A stretch of 64,000 bases of DNA from Microvirga subterranea (GTDB taxonomy: Bacteria; Pseudomonadota; Alphaproteobacteria; Rhizobiales; Beijerinckiaceae), in contig NZ_QQBB01000007.1 in assembly GCF_003350535.1 (NCBI RefSeq), forward strand, positions 1 through 64,000. Direction: 5' to 3'. Positions 40,576 through 49,506 of this stretch are shown here, piece after piece. Numbering within the stretch: the first letter of the stretch is position 1; each line of letters begins with the position of its first letter. Below the pieces are notes generated by a model. The model worked only from the letters and a program-made list of their open reading frames with translations, was not told the origin of the DNA and searched no databases. The position numbers and the translations under genes were made by a program.

Positions 40576-42900
40576 GTGCGGACAGAAAGGCGTTCTCCCG
40601 CTCCAAATTTAGAGTTCATGGACACTCTCGGCTGTGCCATGGTGCGTGGCAGCACAGCTCAGAAAACCAGAGCGACCCCACCGTTGCAGGCTCCTACGCG
40701 TTCGTTTCCCTCAAGTTCGGCCCTCAGACGGCAGAAGCGGTCGCTGACGCGCGGTCGCCTCTCCCTGATCATGGGTGTTTTCGGGGTCGGCTTCATCTTC
40801 CTGACTTTCGGCTACATCGCCTGGGAGCAGCGCGCCCGCCTCATGCAGCGCAGCGCCGAGGAGACGAGAAGCACGGCATTCTTCATGGCCGATCATGCGG
40901 CGCGGCTGTTCGAGGTGACGGACCTTGCCCTGAAGCAGACGGCCGCCCTGATCGCGGACGAGAGCTGGTACACGATCGAGCCCTCGCGGATGCTCTGGGA
41001 GCAGCTTCGCGCGATCAAGACGGCGCTGCCCTACGTGGACAACATCTGGCTGAACGACGCGAACGGGCGTCTTCGCATGACGTCGATGCAGTTCCCCCCG
41101 CCGGACTCGAGCGTGGCCGATCAGGATGCCTTCAAGGTTCAGGCTTCGAACGATCGCGGCCTTTACGTGGGAACGCCGGTTCGCGGCCATCTTACGCGCG
41201 AGCCCACCTTCCTGGTGAGCCGCCGCCTCCAGTATCCAGCGGGCTCCTTCCGGGGCATCGTATCGGTCAGCGTGGCCTTGTCCTATTTCAACGATTACTG
41301 GGGCAAGCCGAGGCTCCCGAAGGGGAGCCGCATCACCCTCCTGCGCGAGGACTCCCAGGTCCTCGCCCAGTATCCTCCACCGCCGGACGGATTGTCCTTC
41401 GTGCCTACCGTCAAGGACGATTTCGACCGGGCGATCCGCACCGACGCCCGCTCAGGCACATACACCTACGAGAGTCAGGGGCAGCGGCGCATCGGCTCCT
41501 ACTATCAGGTCTCGGACCTTCCGCTCTATGTCCGGGTCAGCGTGCCGGAGAGCGCCTATTGGAACCCTTGGATTGCCCAGGTGCGGCTCTACGGCGTCTT
41601 CGCCCTGATCGCGCTGCTCGCTCTCCTGGCTCTGACGGCGATGGCCTCCCAGCAGTTTCGCGAGCAGGCCGCGAATGCTGAAGTTCTCGAACGGGAAGTG
41701 GCGGCGCGGACGCGGGCGCTGCAATCCGAGACCAACGCGCTCGAGATCCTCAACCGGACCGGGGCCGCCCTCTCGGCCGAGCTCGATCTCGACCGGGTCG
41801 TCCAGAGCATCACGGATGCCGGCGTGGAGCTGACGGGAGCTCAGTTCGGGGCCCTGTTCTACAACGTCGTCGACCAGGGTGGCGAGAGCTACACGCTCTA
41901 CGCCCTGTCCGGGGCCCCGAAGGAAAAATTCTCCCAGTTTCCCATGCCCCATAACACGCAGGTGTTCGCACCCACCTTCGAAGGCACCGGCATCATCCGC
42001 TCGGACGACATCACCAAGGATCCCCGATACGGACATCACGAGCCTCACAAGGGCATGCCCGAGGGGCATCTGCCGGTCCGCAGCTACCTTGCCATCCCGG
42101 TGGTGTCGCGGACGGGGGAAGTCTATGGCGGCCTCTTCTTCGGCCACGAGAAGCCGGGCGTCTTCACGGAACGGTCCGAGCGCCTCATGATAGGCCTTGC
42201 GGCGCAGGCGGCCATCGCGATCGACAACGGGCGCCTCTATCAGGCCGCGCAGCACGAGATCGCGGAGCGCAGGCAGGCCCAGGCCCAGCAATCCCTCCTC
42301 ATCCGCGAACTGCATCACCGTGTGAAGAACACGCTTGCAACGGTGCAAGCCGTGGTTGGCGCCACAGCCCGCGCCACATCCAATATCGACGATTTCTACG
42401 AGGCCTTCGTCGGCCGCATCATCTCGCTCGCCAACACCCATTCCCTGCTGACCGAGGCAGTGTGGCAGACCGCTTCCTTACGCGAGATCCTCGATAAGGA
42501 GCTGATGCCCTACAAGGACGACGCGGGCGAGCGCGTGGTGCTCGAAGGAACCCCGGTCGAGCTGCCGTCCGAGGCGGCGGTTCCCATCGGCATGGCGATT
42601 CATGAGCTCACCACGAACGCGGCCAAATACGGCGCCTTGTCGGTGAATTCCGGCAAGGTCGCGGTCTCCTGGACGTCCGAAACGCTGCCCGACGGCCTCA
42701 GGCTCATGCTCCGCTGGAAGGAGAGCGGCGGACCTCCCGTGACCCCGCCGAAACGTCAAGGCTTCGGATCGCGCCTTCTGCATCGGGTTCTGGCCACGCA
42801 GCTCAACGCCAAGGTCGAGATGGACTTTCGTCCGCAGGGTCTTCAGGTCGCCGTCGATGCCGTGCTGAAGAAGGCCACCTTCCTCGATCCGGCCGCCTGA
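40576..42900 (+). CDS. HWE-family sensor histidine kinase with periplasmic sensor and GAF domain
   Basis: A 774-aa membrane kinase. A transmembrane helix (about 62-82) leads to a periplasmic dCache/CHASE-like sensor (about 85-330), then a second helix (IALLALLALTAMA, about 340-355) and a coiled coil. A GAF domain follows (about 390-560), then the kinase core. The phospho-acceptor is His581 in ELHHRVKN, with the W of LLTEAVWQTASL and the ATPase N-box HELTTNAAKYGA. RWKESGGPP is the HWE-type element. This class often feeds alphaproteobacterial general stress or light/redox pathways. No response regulator gene is adjacent, so it is an orphan. The start (GTG 40576, ATG 40618 or 40639) is uncertain. 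Confidence 0.88.
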   Translation: MRTERRSPAPNLEFMDTLGCAMVRGSTAQKTRATPPLQAPTRSFPSSSALRRQKRSLTRGRLSLIMGVFGVGFIFLTFGYIAWEQRARLMQRSAEETRSTAFFMADHAARLFEVTDLALKQTAALIADESWYTIEPSRMLWEQLRAIKTALPYVDNIWLNDANGRLRMTSMQFPPPDSSVADQDAFKVQASNDRGLYVGTPVRGHLTREPTFLVSRRLQYPAGSFRGIVSVSVALSYFNDYWGKPRLPKGSRITLLREDSQVLAQYPPPPDGLSFVPTVKDDFDRAIRTDARSGTYTYESQGQRRIGSYYQVSDLPLYVRVSVPESAYWNPWIAQVRLYGVFALIALLALLALTAMASQQFREQAANAEVLEREVAARTRALQSETNALEILNRTGAALSAELDLDRVVQSITDAGVELTGAQFGALFYNVVDQGGESYTLYALSGAPKEKFSQFPMPHNTQVFAPTFEGTGIIRSDDITKDPRYGHHEPHKGMPEGHLPVRSYLAIPVVSRTGEVYGGLFFGHEKPGVFTERSERLMIGLAAQAAIAIDNGRLYQAAQHEIAERRQAQAQQSLLIRELHHRVKNTLATVQAVVGATARATSNIDDFYEAFVGRIISLANTHSLLTEAVWQTASLREILDKELMPYKDDAGERVVLEGTPVELPSEAAVPIGMAIHELTTNAAKYGALSVNSGKVAVSWTSETLPDGLRLMLRWKESGGPPVTPPKRQGFGSRLLHRVLATQLNAKVEMDFRPQGLQVAVDAVLKKATFLDPAA

Positions 42901-43018
42901 GGACCGCGGATTTCCCGCAAACGTGACACCGGCTCCCGTTGGCGCGCGTGCCCGGACCGACTATCTAGGGCCCGACAAGAACTGCGATCCGCGATCCAGT
43001 TTCGCCAAGGGGTTTTCG

Positions 43019-44080
43019 ATGAACGAGACAGTCAAGCTGGCCGATCTGCAGCAGGGCGTGCGGCCGGTGGACCATCCAACCGTCAGGATGGGGCGGATCG
43101 GCGTGCTGCTCCTCAATCTCGGCACGCCCGAGGGCACCAGCTACTGGCCCATGCGGCGCTACCTGAAGGAGTTCCTCTCCGACCGCCGCGTCATCGAGAC
43201 CCCGCGCCTCCTGTGGTGGCCGATCCTCAACCTCATCATCCTCACCAAGCGCCCCGGCCCCAAGGGACGCGACTACGCGTCGATCTGGAACAACGAGCGG
43301 GACGAGGGGCCGCTCAAGACCATCACCCGCAGCCAGGCGGAGCAGCTGGCCGCTCACCTGAAGAGCGTCGCCGGCGACAAGGTCACGGTCGACTGGGCGA
43401 TGCGCTACGGCAAGCCGGAGGTGCGCGAGCGCATCCAGGCGCTCCTGGACCAGGGCTGCGACCGCATCCTCCTCGTGCCGCTTTATCCGCAATATGCGGC
43501 CGCCACCTCCGCGACCGCCTGCGACCAGGCCTTCCGGGCCCTCATGGAGATGCGCTGGCAGCCGACGGTCCGCGTCTCGCCGCCCTATTACGACGATCCG
43601 GCCTATATCGACGCGGTGGTCGATTCCATGAAGCGTGACCTCGCCAAGCTTCCCTTCGAGCCGGAGGTGATCCTCGTCTCCTTCCATGGGGTGCCGAAGG
43701 AATACCTGCTCAAGGGCGATCCCTACCACTGCCAGTGCGTGAAGACATGGCGCCTGATGCGCGAGAAGTTCGGCTGGCCGGCGGACAAGTTCCGCATGAG
43801 CTTCCAGTCGCGGTTCGGCACCGCCGAGTGGCTGCAGCCTTATACGGACAAGACCGTTGAGGCCCTGGCCAAGAGTGGCGTGAAGCGCATGGCCATCGTG
43901 GCGCCCGGCTTCTCGGCAGACTGCCTCGAGACCCTTGAGGAGCTTGACGGCGAGAACCGCGAGATCTTCATGCATAACGGGGGCGAGCAGTTCGCCTATC
44001 TGCCCTGCCTCAACGACAGTCAGGATGGCATGAAGGTGATCCGGCATGTGGTGGAGCGGGAGCTCCAGGGCTGGATCTAG
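43019..44080 (+). CDS. hemH: Ferrochelatase
   Basis: A 353-aa enzyme that inserts Fe2+ into protoporphyrin IX, the final heme step. Family segments GVLLLNLGTPEG, RPGPKGRDYASIW, the VPLYPQYAAATSAT block and the catalytic-region SFHGVPKEYLLKGDPYHCQC (conserved His in HGVP) are all present, and the WLQPYT segment is near the end. Start at 43019 with AAGGGG at about 43006; a frame from 42923 adds 32 unsupported residues. No heme neighbours; it sits between the sensor kinase and the SPFH gene. Confidence 0.95.
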   Translation: MNETVKLADLQQGVRPVDHPTVRMGRIGVLLLNLGTPEGTSYWPMRRYLKEFLSDRRVIETPRLLWWPILNLIILTKRPGPKGRDYASIWNNERDEGPLKTITRSQAEQLAAHLKSVAGDKVTVDWAMRYGKPEVRERIQALLDQGCDRILLVPLYPQYAAATSATACDQAFRALMEMRWQPTVRVSPPYYDDPAYIDAVVDSMKRDLAKLPFEPEVILVSFHGVPKEYLLKGDPYHCQCVKTWRLMREKFGWPADKFRMSFQSRFGTAEWLQPYTDKTVEALAKSGVKRMAIVAPGFSADCLETLEELDGENREIFMHNGGEQFAYLPCLNDSQDGMKVIRHVVERELQGWI

Positions 44081-44145
44081 GCGGCCTCGAGGCTTTCGGA
44101 TAAAGCTAAGCCTCACGCAACACCGTCTCGTTGTCGGGAGGCCTC

Positions 44146-45126
44146 ATGCCGTTCGGGTTCGATCTCTTCGTAGGGGCGCTGGTCCTCGTCGTCATCGTGA
44201 CGATCGCCATGGGCGTGAGGACCGTGCCGCAGGGCTATGCCTACACGGTCGAGCGGTTCGGGCGCTACTCCCGCACCCTCGGCCCGGGCCTCGGCCTGAT
44301 CCTTCCCTACATCGAGCAGATCGGCAAGAAGGTGAACGTCATGGAGCAGGTGCTCGACGTTCCGAGCCAGGAGGCCTTCACCCGCGACAATGCCGGCGTC
44401 ACCATCGACGCGGTGGCGTTCTTCCAGGTGCTCGACGCGGCGCGCGCCTCCTACGAGGTCTCGAACCTCAACCAGGCGCTCCTCACCCTCACCATGACCA
44501 ATATCCGCACGGTCGTGGGCTCCATGGACCTCGACGAGCTCCTGTCCCACCGTGACGAGATCAACGAGCGGCTCCTGCGGGTCGTCGACGCCGCCGCCTC
44601 GCCCTGGGGCGCAAAGGTCACCCGCGTGGAGATCAAGGACATCGTGCCGCCGGCCGATCTCGCCGGCGCCATGGCGCGGCAGATGAAGGCCGAGCGCGAC
44701 AAGCGCGCCGCCGTGCTCGAGGCCGAAGGCCTGCGCCAGGCCGAGATCCTGCGCGCCGAGGGCGACAAGCAGGCCCAGATCCTCTCGGCCGAGGGACGCA
44801 AGGAAGCGGCCTTCCGGGATGCCGAGGCCCGGGAGCGCCTCGCCGAGGCGGAAGCCAAGGCAACCACGATGGTGAGCGATGCCATCACGCAGGGCGATCT
44901 GGCCGCCGCCAACTTCATCGTGGCGGAGAAGTATATCGACGCGATCCGCACCCTGGCCTCGGCTCCGAACCAGAAGGTCGTCATCGTGCCCATCGAGGCG
45001 GCCGGCCTCGCCGGAACCCTCGGGGGCATCGCCGAGCTGACCAGGGCCGTGTTCAATGACGGGACCGGGGCCTCGAAGGGGCCGCGCACCGTCCCGAGCG
45101 TCGCGGCCGCGCCGGAGCGCCTATGA
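44146..45126 (+). CDS. SPFH/band-7 (stomatin-like, QmcA-type) membrane protein
   Basis: A 326-aa protein. One N-terminal membrane helix (FDLFVGALVLVVIVTIAMGV) precedes an SPFH domain with the strongly conserved VPQGYAYTVERFGRYSRTLGPGL start and TRDNAGVTIDAVAFFQV. A long charged coiled coil (about 170-245, MKAERDKRAAVLEAEGLRQAE type heptads) drives oligomerisation. ATG at 44146 with GGGAGG upstream. It overlaps the nfeD-like gene by 4 nt. Such pairs organise membrane microdomains and support protein quality control; no protease is visible nearby. Confidence 0.92.
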   Translation: MPFGFDLFVGALVLVVIVTIAMGVRTVPQGYAYTVERFGRYSRTLGPGLGLILPYIEQIGKKVNVMEQVLDVPSQEAFTRDNAGVTIDAVAFFQVLDAARASYEVSNLNQALLTLTMTNIRTVVGSMDLDELLSHRDEINERLLRVVDAAASPWGAKVTRVEIKDIVPPADLAGAMARQMKAERDKRAAVLEAEGLRQAEILRAEGDKQAQILSAEGRKEAAFRDAEARERLAEAEAKATTMVSDAITQGDLAAANFIVAEKYIDAIRTLASAPNQKVVIVPIEAAGLAGTLGGIAELTRAVFNDGTGASKGPRTVPSVAAAPERL

Positions 45127-45572
45127 TCGCCGATGCCGTCGTCAGCCTGGGCGCCTGGGCCTGGATTATCCTCGGGATCGTGCTGATCGGGCTCGAGCTG
45201 CTCGCGCCGGGCGTCTTCTTCATCTGGCTAGGCCTCGCGACCATCGTCACGGGGCTGGTCGATGCGACGCTCGGCCTGTCCTGGCAGGTGGCCGCTCTCG
45301 TCTTCGCAGTCCTCTCGGTCGCGGCAGTGGTTCTGGGGCGAACCCTCATGCGCCCGAGCACCCAGCAGGATACGCAGGCCAACCAGCTCAACCAGCGCGG
45401 CCAGTCCCTCGTCGGAAAGGTCTTCACCTTGGAGACCCCGATCAAGGACGGGGAGGGACGGATCCGGGTCGGAGACAGCTCCTGGCGCGTGACCGGCGCC
45501 GATCGCTTCGCCGGCGCGAAGGTCCGCGTCGTCCGGGTCGAAGGCGCGACCCTGGTGGTGGACGATCCTTAA
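45123..45572 (+). CDS. NfeD-family membrane protein
   Basis: A 149-aa short NfeD homologue without the N-terminal serine-protease domain. The first two-thirds contain three hydrophobic helices (AWAWIILGIVLIGLELLAPGVFFIWLGLATIV and the VAALVFAVLSVAAVVLG segment). The C-terminal ~60 residues form the OB-fold NfeD domain (GQSLVGKVFTLETPIKDGEG). Translationally coupled to the SPFH gene (ATGA overlap), forming the classic nfeD-stomatin pair. Convergent with the AlaX gene, sharing 4 nt at the stops. Confidence 0.92.
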   Translation: MIADAVVSLGAWAWIILGIVLIGLELLAPGVFFIWLGLATIVTGLVDATLGLSWQVAALVFAVLSVAAVVLGRTLMRPSTQQDTQANQLNQRGQSLVGKVFTLETPIKDGEGRIRVGDSSWRVTGADRFAGAKVRVVRVEGATLVVDDP

Positions 45573-46288
45573 GTCTCGGCAAGACCGATCTTGATGCGCC
45601 GGTTCTGGCGGCCCTTGTTGTCCACCTTCAGGATTCGGATCGGGCGCGCAGCCCCGCTCGTTTCCAGATGAGTGCCACCGCAGGCCTGCCGGTCCAGGCC
45701 GATTATCTCGACGATCCGTACGGTCCCGTCCTCCTGCGGCGGGGGAGAGACGGACTTGCTGCGGAACATGCCGCTCGTCGCTTCGGCTTCGCTCCAGGGC
45801 ATGCGAAAGGTCCGGATCGGGAAATCCTGGCGGAGCGCGTCGTTGATCGGTCCGCCGAGAGACCGGAGACGATCCGGATCGATGTCGGGCAGATCGAAGT
45901 CGACCCGGAAGGTGCCGTCGGCCGAAAGCTGAGCGCCCGTCAGGAGGGCGCCTCCGAACTCGCGATACACGATGCTGTTGGCTACATGCGCCACGGTGTG
46001 GAGTTCGCACATGAGGTTGCGGAACACCCCGTCGATACGGGCCATGACCATCCCATGCGGCTCGGCCTCCCCGTCGAACTCGTGCCAGAGGCCTCTCCCG
46101 TCTGGAACAAGTCGGACGACGGCCAGAAGGCCTCCTTCCCATTCGAGCGTTCCCCGGTCGGGAAGCTGCCCGCCGCCGCCGGGGAAGAACGGTGACCGGT
46201 CGAGCAGAACGGCGCCGGGACGGGAGTCGACCACCCGCGCTTCGAGTGCGGCGACGCCGGGATGGTCCTGGCAGAAAAGGCGCGGCAA
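45569..46288 (-). CDS. AlaX-type alanyl-tRNA editing protein
   Basis: A 239-aa free-standing editing protein that clears mischarged Ser- (or Gly-) tRNA-Ala. The Zn-binding set is His97 and His101 in ELHTVAHVAN, and Cys203 and His207 in ACGGTHLET. It has an N-terminal fold like the AlaRS C-terminal editing region (FFPGGGGQLPDRG). This is the shorter AlaX type lacking the C-Ala domain. No canonical ribosome-binding site is clear before the ATG at 46288. kdsD lies upstream on the same strand with a 39-nt gap. Confidence 0.88.
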   Translation of the reverse strand: MPRLFCQDHPGVAALEARVVDSRPGAVLLDRSPFFPGGGGQLPDRGTLEWEGGLLAVVRLVPDGRGLWHEFDGEAEPHGMVMARIDGVFRNLMCELHTVAHVANSIVYREFGGALLTGAQLSADGTFRVDFDLPDIDPDRLRSLGGPINDALRQDFPIRTFRMPWSEAEATSGMFRSKSVSPPPQEDGTVRIVEIIGLDRQACGGTHLETSGAARPIRILKVDNKGRQNRRIKIGLAET

Positions 46289-46327
46289 GGTCAGCCTCCG
46301 GAAAAGCGAGGCCGCATGATACCAGGT

Positions 46328-47323
46328 CTACGCCGCCCCCGCGCGCAGCAGGTCGAGGTAGTGCACGAGGCCGATCGGCCGCTGGTTCTCCACCACGATC
46401 AGGGCCGTGATCTTGGAGGTCTCCTGGACCTCCAGGGCGGTGGCGAGCAGGTCGTCCGGCGCGATGGTGCGGGGCGTCCGGGTCATGATGTCCGCGACCG
46501 GCAGGGTGCGCAGGTCCGGGCGGAGGTTGCGGCGCAGGTCGCCGTCCGTGACGATGCCGGCGAGCGTGCCGTCCGGATGCACCACGATCACCGAGCCGAA
46601 GCCCTTGCGGCCGATCTCGTCGATGGCCTCGTCCATGCGCGCTTCGACCCCGACGATGGGCAGGCGCTCGTTCTTGTGCATCACGTCGCGGACGAGCTTG
46701 AGCCGGGCGCCCAGCTTGCCGCCCGGGTGGAAGACCCGGAAATGCTCCGCCGTGAAGCCGCGCCGTTCGAGGAGCGCGATGGCGAGGGCGTCGCCCAGGG
46801 CCAGCTGCATGGTGGTGGAGGTGGTAGGGGCAAGGCCGTTCGGGCAGGCCTCGTCGGCCTTCGGCAGGGCGAGGCACAGATCGGCCGCATGCCCGAGGGT
46901 CGATTGTGCATTCGACGTGAGGGCGATGAGCGGCACCCGGAAGCGCTTGGCGTAGCCGATCAGGTCGGCAAGCTCCGAGGTCTCGCCCGACCAGGACAGG
47001 GCGATGATCACGTCGTCGGGTTGGATCATGCCGAGGTCGCCGTGGCTGGCCTCGGCCGGATGGACGTAATGGGACGGGGTGCCGGTGGAGGCGAGAGTGG
47101 CGGCGATCTTGCGGGCCACATGGCCCGACTTGCCCATACCGGAGACGATCACGCGCCCCGGGGCCGCCGCGATCCGGTCGACAGCCGTTGTGAAGACGGA
47201 GCCGAGGCCGTTGCCGATGGCCTCCATCAGAATGGTGATCCCGTCCCGTTCGGTCGCGAGGGTGCGCAGGGCCGAGGCGACGGCCTGGTCGGCGGATGGT
47301 GCGGTGGTCTGTGCAAGTGCCAT
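46328..47323 (-). CDS. kdsD: Arabinose-5-phosphate isomerase
   Basis: A 331-aa enzyme converting ribulose-5-phosphate to arabinose-5-phosphate, the first step to KDO for lipopolysaccharide. A SIS domain (about 45-180) contains GRVIVSGMGKSGHVARKIAATLASTGTPS, with ALSWSGETSEL for phosphate binding. Two CBS domains follow (about 205-330, including VIVVHPDGTLAGIVTDGDLRR). The order and length match KdsD/KpsF. Near it lie galU and galE, which act on activated sugars of the same envelope pathways. Confidence 0.93.
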   Translation of the reverse strand: MALAQTTAPSADQAVASALRTLATERDGITILMEAIGNGLGSVFTTAVDRIAAAPGRVIVSGMGKSGHVARKIAATLASTGTPSHYVHPAEASHGDLGMIQPDDVIIALSWSGETSELADLIGYAKRFRVPLIALTSNAQSTLGHAADLCLALPKADEACPNGLAPTTSTTMQLALGDALAIALLERRGFTAEHFRVFHPGGKLGARLKLVRDVMHKNERLPIVGVEARMDEAIDEIGRKGFGSVIVVHPDGTLAGIVTDGDLRRNLRPDLRTLPVADIMTRTPRTIAPDDLLATALEVQETSKITALIVVENQRPIGLVHYLDLLRAGAA

Positions 47324-47373
47324 GGCCGCCCTCTAGCACAGAGGGGCGGCCACGCGGAACCCTCGCGGGCTGC

Positions 47374-48252
47374 CTACTTCTGGCGCAGGAAGGCTTCGAG
47401 CTCCTGCCGGAAGGCCGGGCCCAGATCCTCGCGCTCCAGGGCATAGGCCACGTTCGCCATGAGGAAGCCGACCTTCGAGCCCGTGTCGTAGGTCCGGCCC
47501 TCGTACTTCATGCCGTAGAACTTCTGGCCCTTCATCAGGCGGATCATCGAGTCCGTGAGCTGGATCTCGTTGCCGGCGCCGCGCTGCTGGTTGGACAGGA
47601 GGTCGAAGATCTCGGGCTGGAGGATGTAGCGACCGGAGATGATGTAGTTCGACGGCGCAGTGCCCTTCGGGGGCTTCTCGACCATGCCGGTGATCTCGAA
47701 GGTCTGGCCGAATTCCTGGCCCACCGAGACGATGCCGTATTGATGGGTCTGGTCCTCCGGCACCTCCTCGACCGCGATGATGTTACCGCCGTGCTTTTCA
47801 TAGGCGGCGATCATCTGCTCCATGGAGCCGCGGCTCAGCATGTCGGGGAGCAGGACCGCGAACGGCTCGTCGCCGACGAGTTCCCGGGCGCACCAGACCG
47901 CATGGCCGAGCCCGAGGGGCTCCTGCTGGCGGGTGAAGCTCGTCTGGCCGGCCTGGGGCTGGTCCTTGGTGAGGGCCTCGAGCTCCTTGGTCTTGTTCCG
48001 CTCCTGGAGGGTGCGGTTCAGCTCGTAAGCGATGTCGAAGTGGTCCTCGATGACGGCCTTGTTGCGGCCGGTCACGAAGATGAAGTGCTCGATTCCGGCC
48101 GCGCGGGCCTCGTCGACCACGTGCTGGACCACCGGGCGGTCGACGACGCACAGCATCTCCTTCGGGACGGCCTTGGTGGCCGGAAGGAACCGGGTTCCGA
48201 GGCCGGCGACGGGGAGGACTGCTTTGCGGATGCGCTTCATGGAAGGGGCCAT
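47374..48252 (-). CDS. galU: UTP-glucose-1-phosphate uridylyltransferase
   Basis: A 292-aa nucleotidyltransferase making UDP-glucose. The N-terminal pyrophosphorylase motif is [24 protein letters not shown], with [23 protein letters not shown] next and the [11 protein letters not shown] block downstream. Two possible starts exist: 48252 or the ATG at 48240 (MKRIRK), and neither has a clear ribosome-binding site. UDP-glucose supplies the epimerase encoded divergently at 48439 and the glucan polymerase system elsewhere. kdsD follows downstream after a 50-nt gap. Confidence 0.94.
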   Translation of the reverse strand: MAPSMKRIRKAVLPVAGLGTRFLPATKAVPKEMLCVVDRPVVQHVVDEARAAGIEHFIFVTGRNKAVIEDHFDIAYELNRTLQERNKTKELEALTKDQPQAGQTSFTRQQEPLGLGHAVWCARELVGDEPFAVLLPDMLSRGSMEQMIAAYEKHGGNIIAVEEVPEDQTHQYGIVSVGQEFGQTFEITGMVEKPPKGTAPSNYIISGRYILQPEIFDLLSNQQRGAGNEIQLTDSMIRLMKGQKFYGMKYEGRTYDTGSKVGFLMANVAYALEREDLGPAFRQELEAFLRQK

Positions 48253-48438
48253 TGTGAGCAGGGATGCGTCAGGAAAAGGATGGATGCGGGAAGGTGGAAA
48301 CTGTCAAGGTTCGATCCCTATAACGCTTCTGCGACGACCTTGTTGCATCGCATCACGTCCAACTAGCGTCCCTGGACCTGAATTGGAGCTGAAGCGTTGT
48401 GGTTAACCTGCTAAGAGCGGCACGAAGGAGGACGAAAC

Positions 48439-49425
48439 ATGGCGGTTTTGGTGACGGGCGGAGCCGGCTATATCGGCAGCCACATGGTGCTCGAACTCGT
48501 CGATGCCGGTGAGAAGGTGGTCGTCCTGGACGATCTCTCCACAGGTTTCCGCTGGTCCGTGCCTCCCGAGGCGACCCTGGTGGTGGGCGATGTGGGCGAC
48601 CAGGACCTCGTGACCCGCCTCATCGACGAGCACGGCATCGACAGCATCCTGCATTTCGCCGCCAAGATCGTCGTGCCCGAATCGGTCGCCGATCCGCTGA
48701 CCTATTACCTGAACAACACGGTCAAATCCCGGGCCCTGATCGAGGCCGCGGTGACGACGGGGATCAGGAACTTCATCTTCTCCTCGACGGCGGCCGTCTA
48801 CGGCAACGCCCAGGCCGATCTCCTGTCCGAGGACACGCCCCTCAACCCGATCAACCCTTACGGGCGCACCAAGCTCATGACGGAGTGGATGCTCGAGGAT
48901 GCCTCCAAGGCCCATGGCCTCCGCTATGCGGTCCTGCGCTACTTCAACGTGGCGGGCGCCGACCCGAAGGGCCGCTCGGGCCAGTCGACGCCCCAGGCCA
49001 CCCACCTGATCAAGGTGGCGGCCCAGGCGGCTCTGGGCCAGCGGCCCCATCTGGACGTGTACGGCACCGACTATGAGACCCCGGACGGCACCTGCGTCCG
49101 GGACTACATCCAGGTCACGGATCTCGCCCGCGCACATCTGGCGGCCCTGCGGCATTTGCGCCACGACGGCGACTGCATCACGATGAATTGCGGCTACGGC
49201 CACGGCGCCTCGGTGCGCGAGGTCGTGGATGTGGTCAAGAAGGTGTCCGGCGTCGATTTCGAGGTCCGCTACAGCCCGCGCCGCCCCGGAGATCCTGCGG
49301 CCCTCGTGGCCAAGGTGAGCCGGATCCGCAGCCTCGGCTGGGAGCCGCACTACGACGATCTCGAGGAAATCGTCGATCAGGCCCTGCGGTGGGAGCGGGC
49401 TCTGGCGGAACGGAAAGCCGCATAA
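48439..49425 (+). CDS. galE: UDP-glucose 4-epimerase
   Basis: A 328-aa extended SDR enzyme interconverting UDP-glucose and UDP-galactose. The NAD motif VTGGAGYIGSH is at 4-14, the catalytic Ser/Tyr/Lys set is seen in SSTAAVYG and NPYGRTKLM, and the FNVAGADPKG block is typical of GalE. AAGGAGG at 48424-48430 fixes the start. It is transcribed divergently from galU over a 186-bp gap that carries both promoters. Confidence 0.94.
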   Translation: MAVLVTGGAGYIGSHMVLELVDAGEKVVVLDDLSTGFRWSVPPEATLVVGDVGDQDLVTRLIDEHGIDSILHFAAKIVVPESVADPLTYYLNNTVKSRALIEAAVTTGIRNFIFSSTAAVYGNAQADLLSEDTPLNPINPYGRTKLMTEWMLEDASKAHGLRYAVLRYFNVAGADPKGRSGQSTPQATHLIKVAAQAALGQRPHLDVYGTDYETPDGTCVRDYIQVTDLARAHLAALRHLRHDGDCITMNCGYGHGASVREVVDVVKKVSGVDFEVRYSPRRPGDPAALVAKVSRIRSLGWEPHYDDLEEIVDQALRWERALAERKAA

Positions 49426-49506
49426 AGTCCCACTATCAACCGGCTGTTAACCCCCGTAATGTCGCATGGCGGGACGAGACCATTGTCCTGTCCGTGAGCG
49501 ACTCAT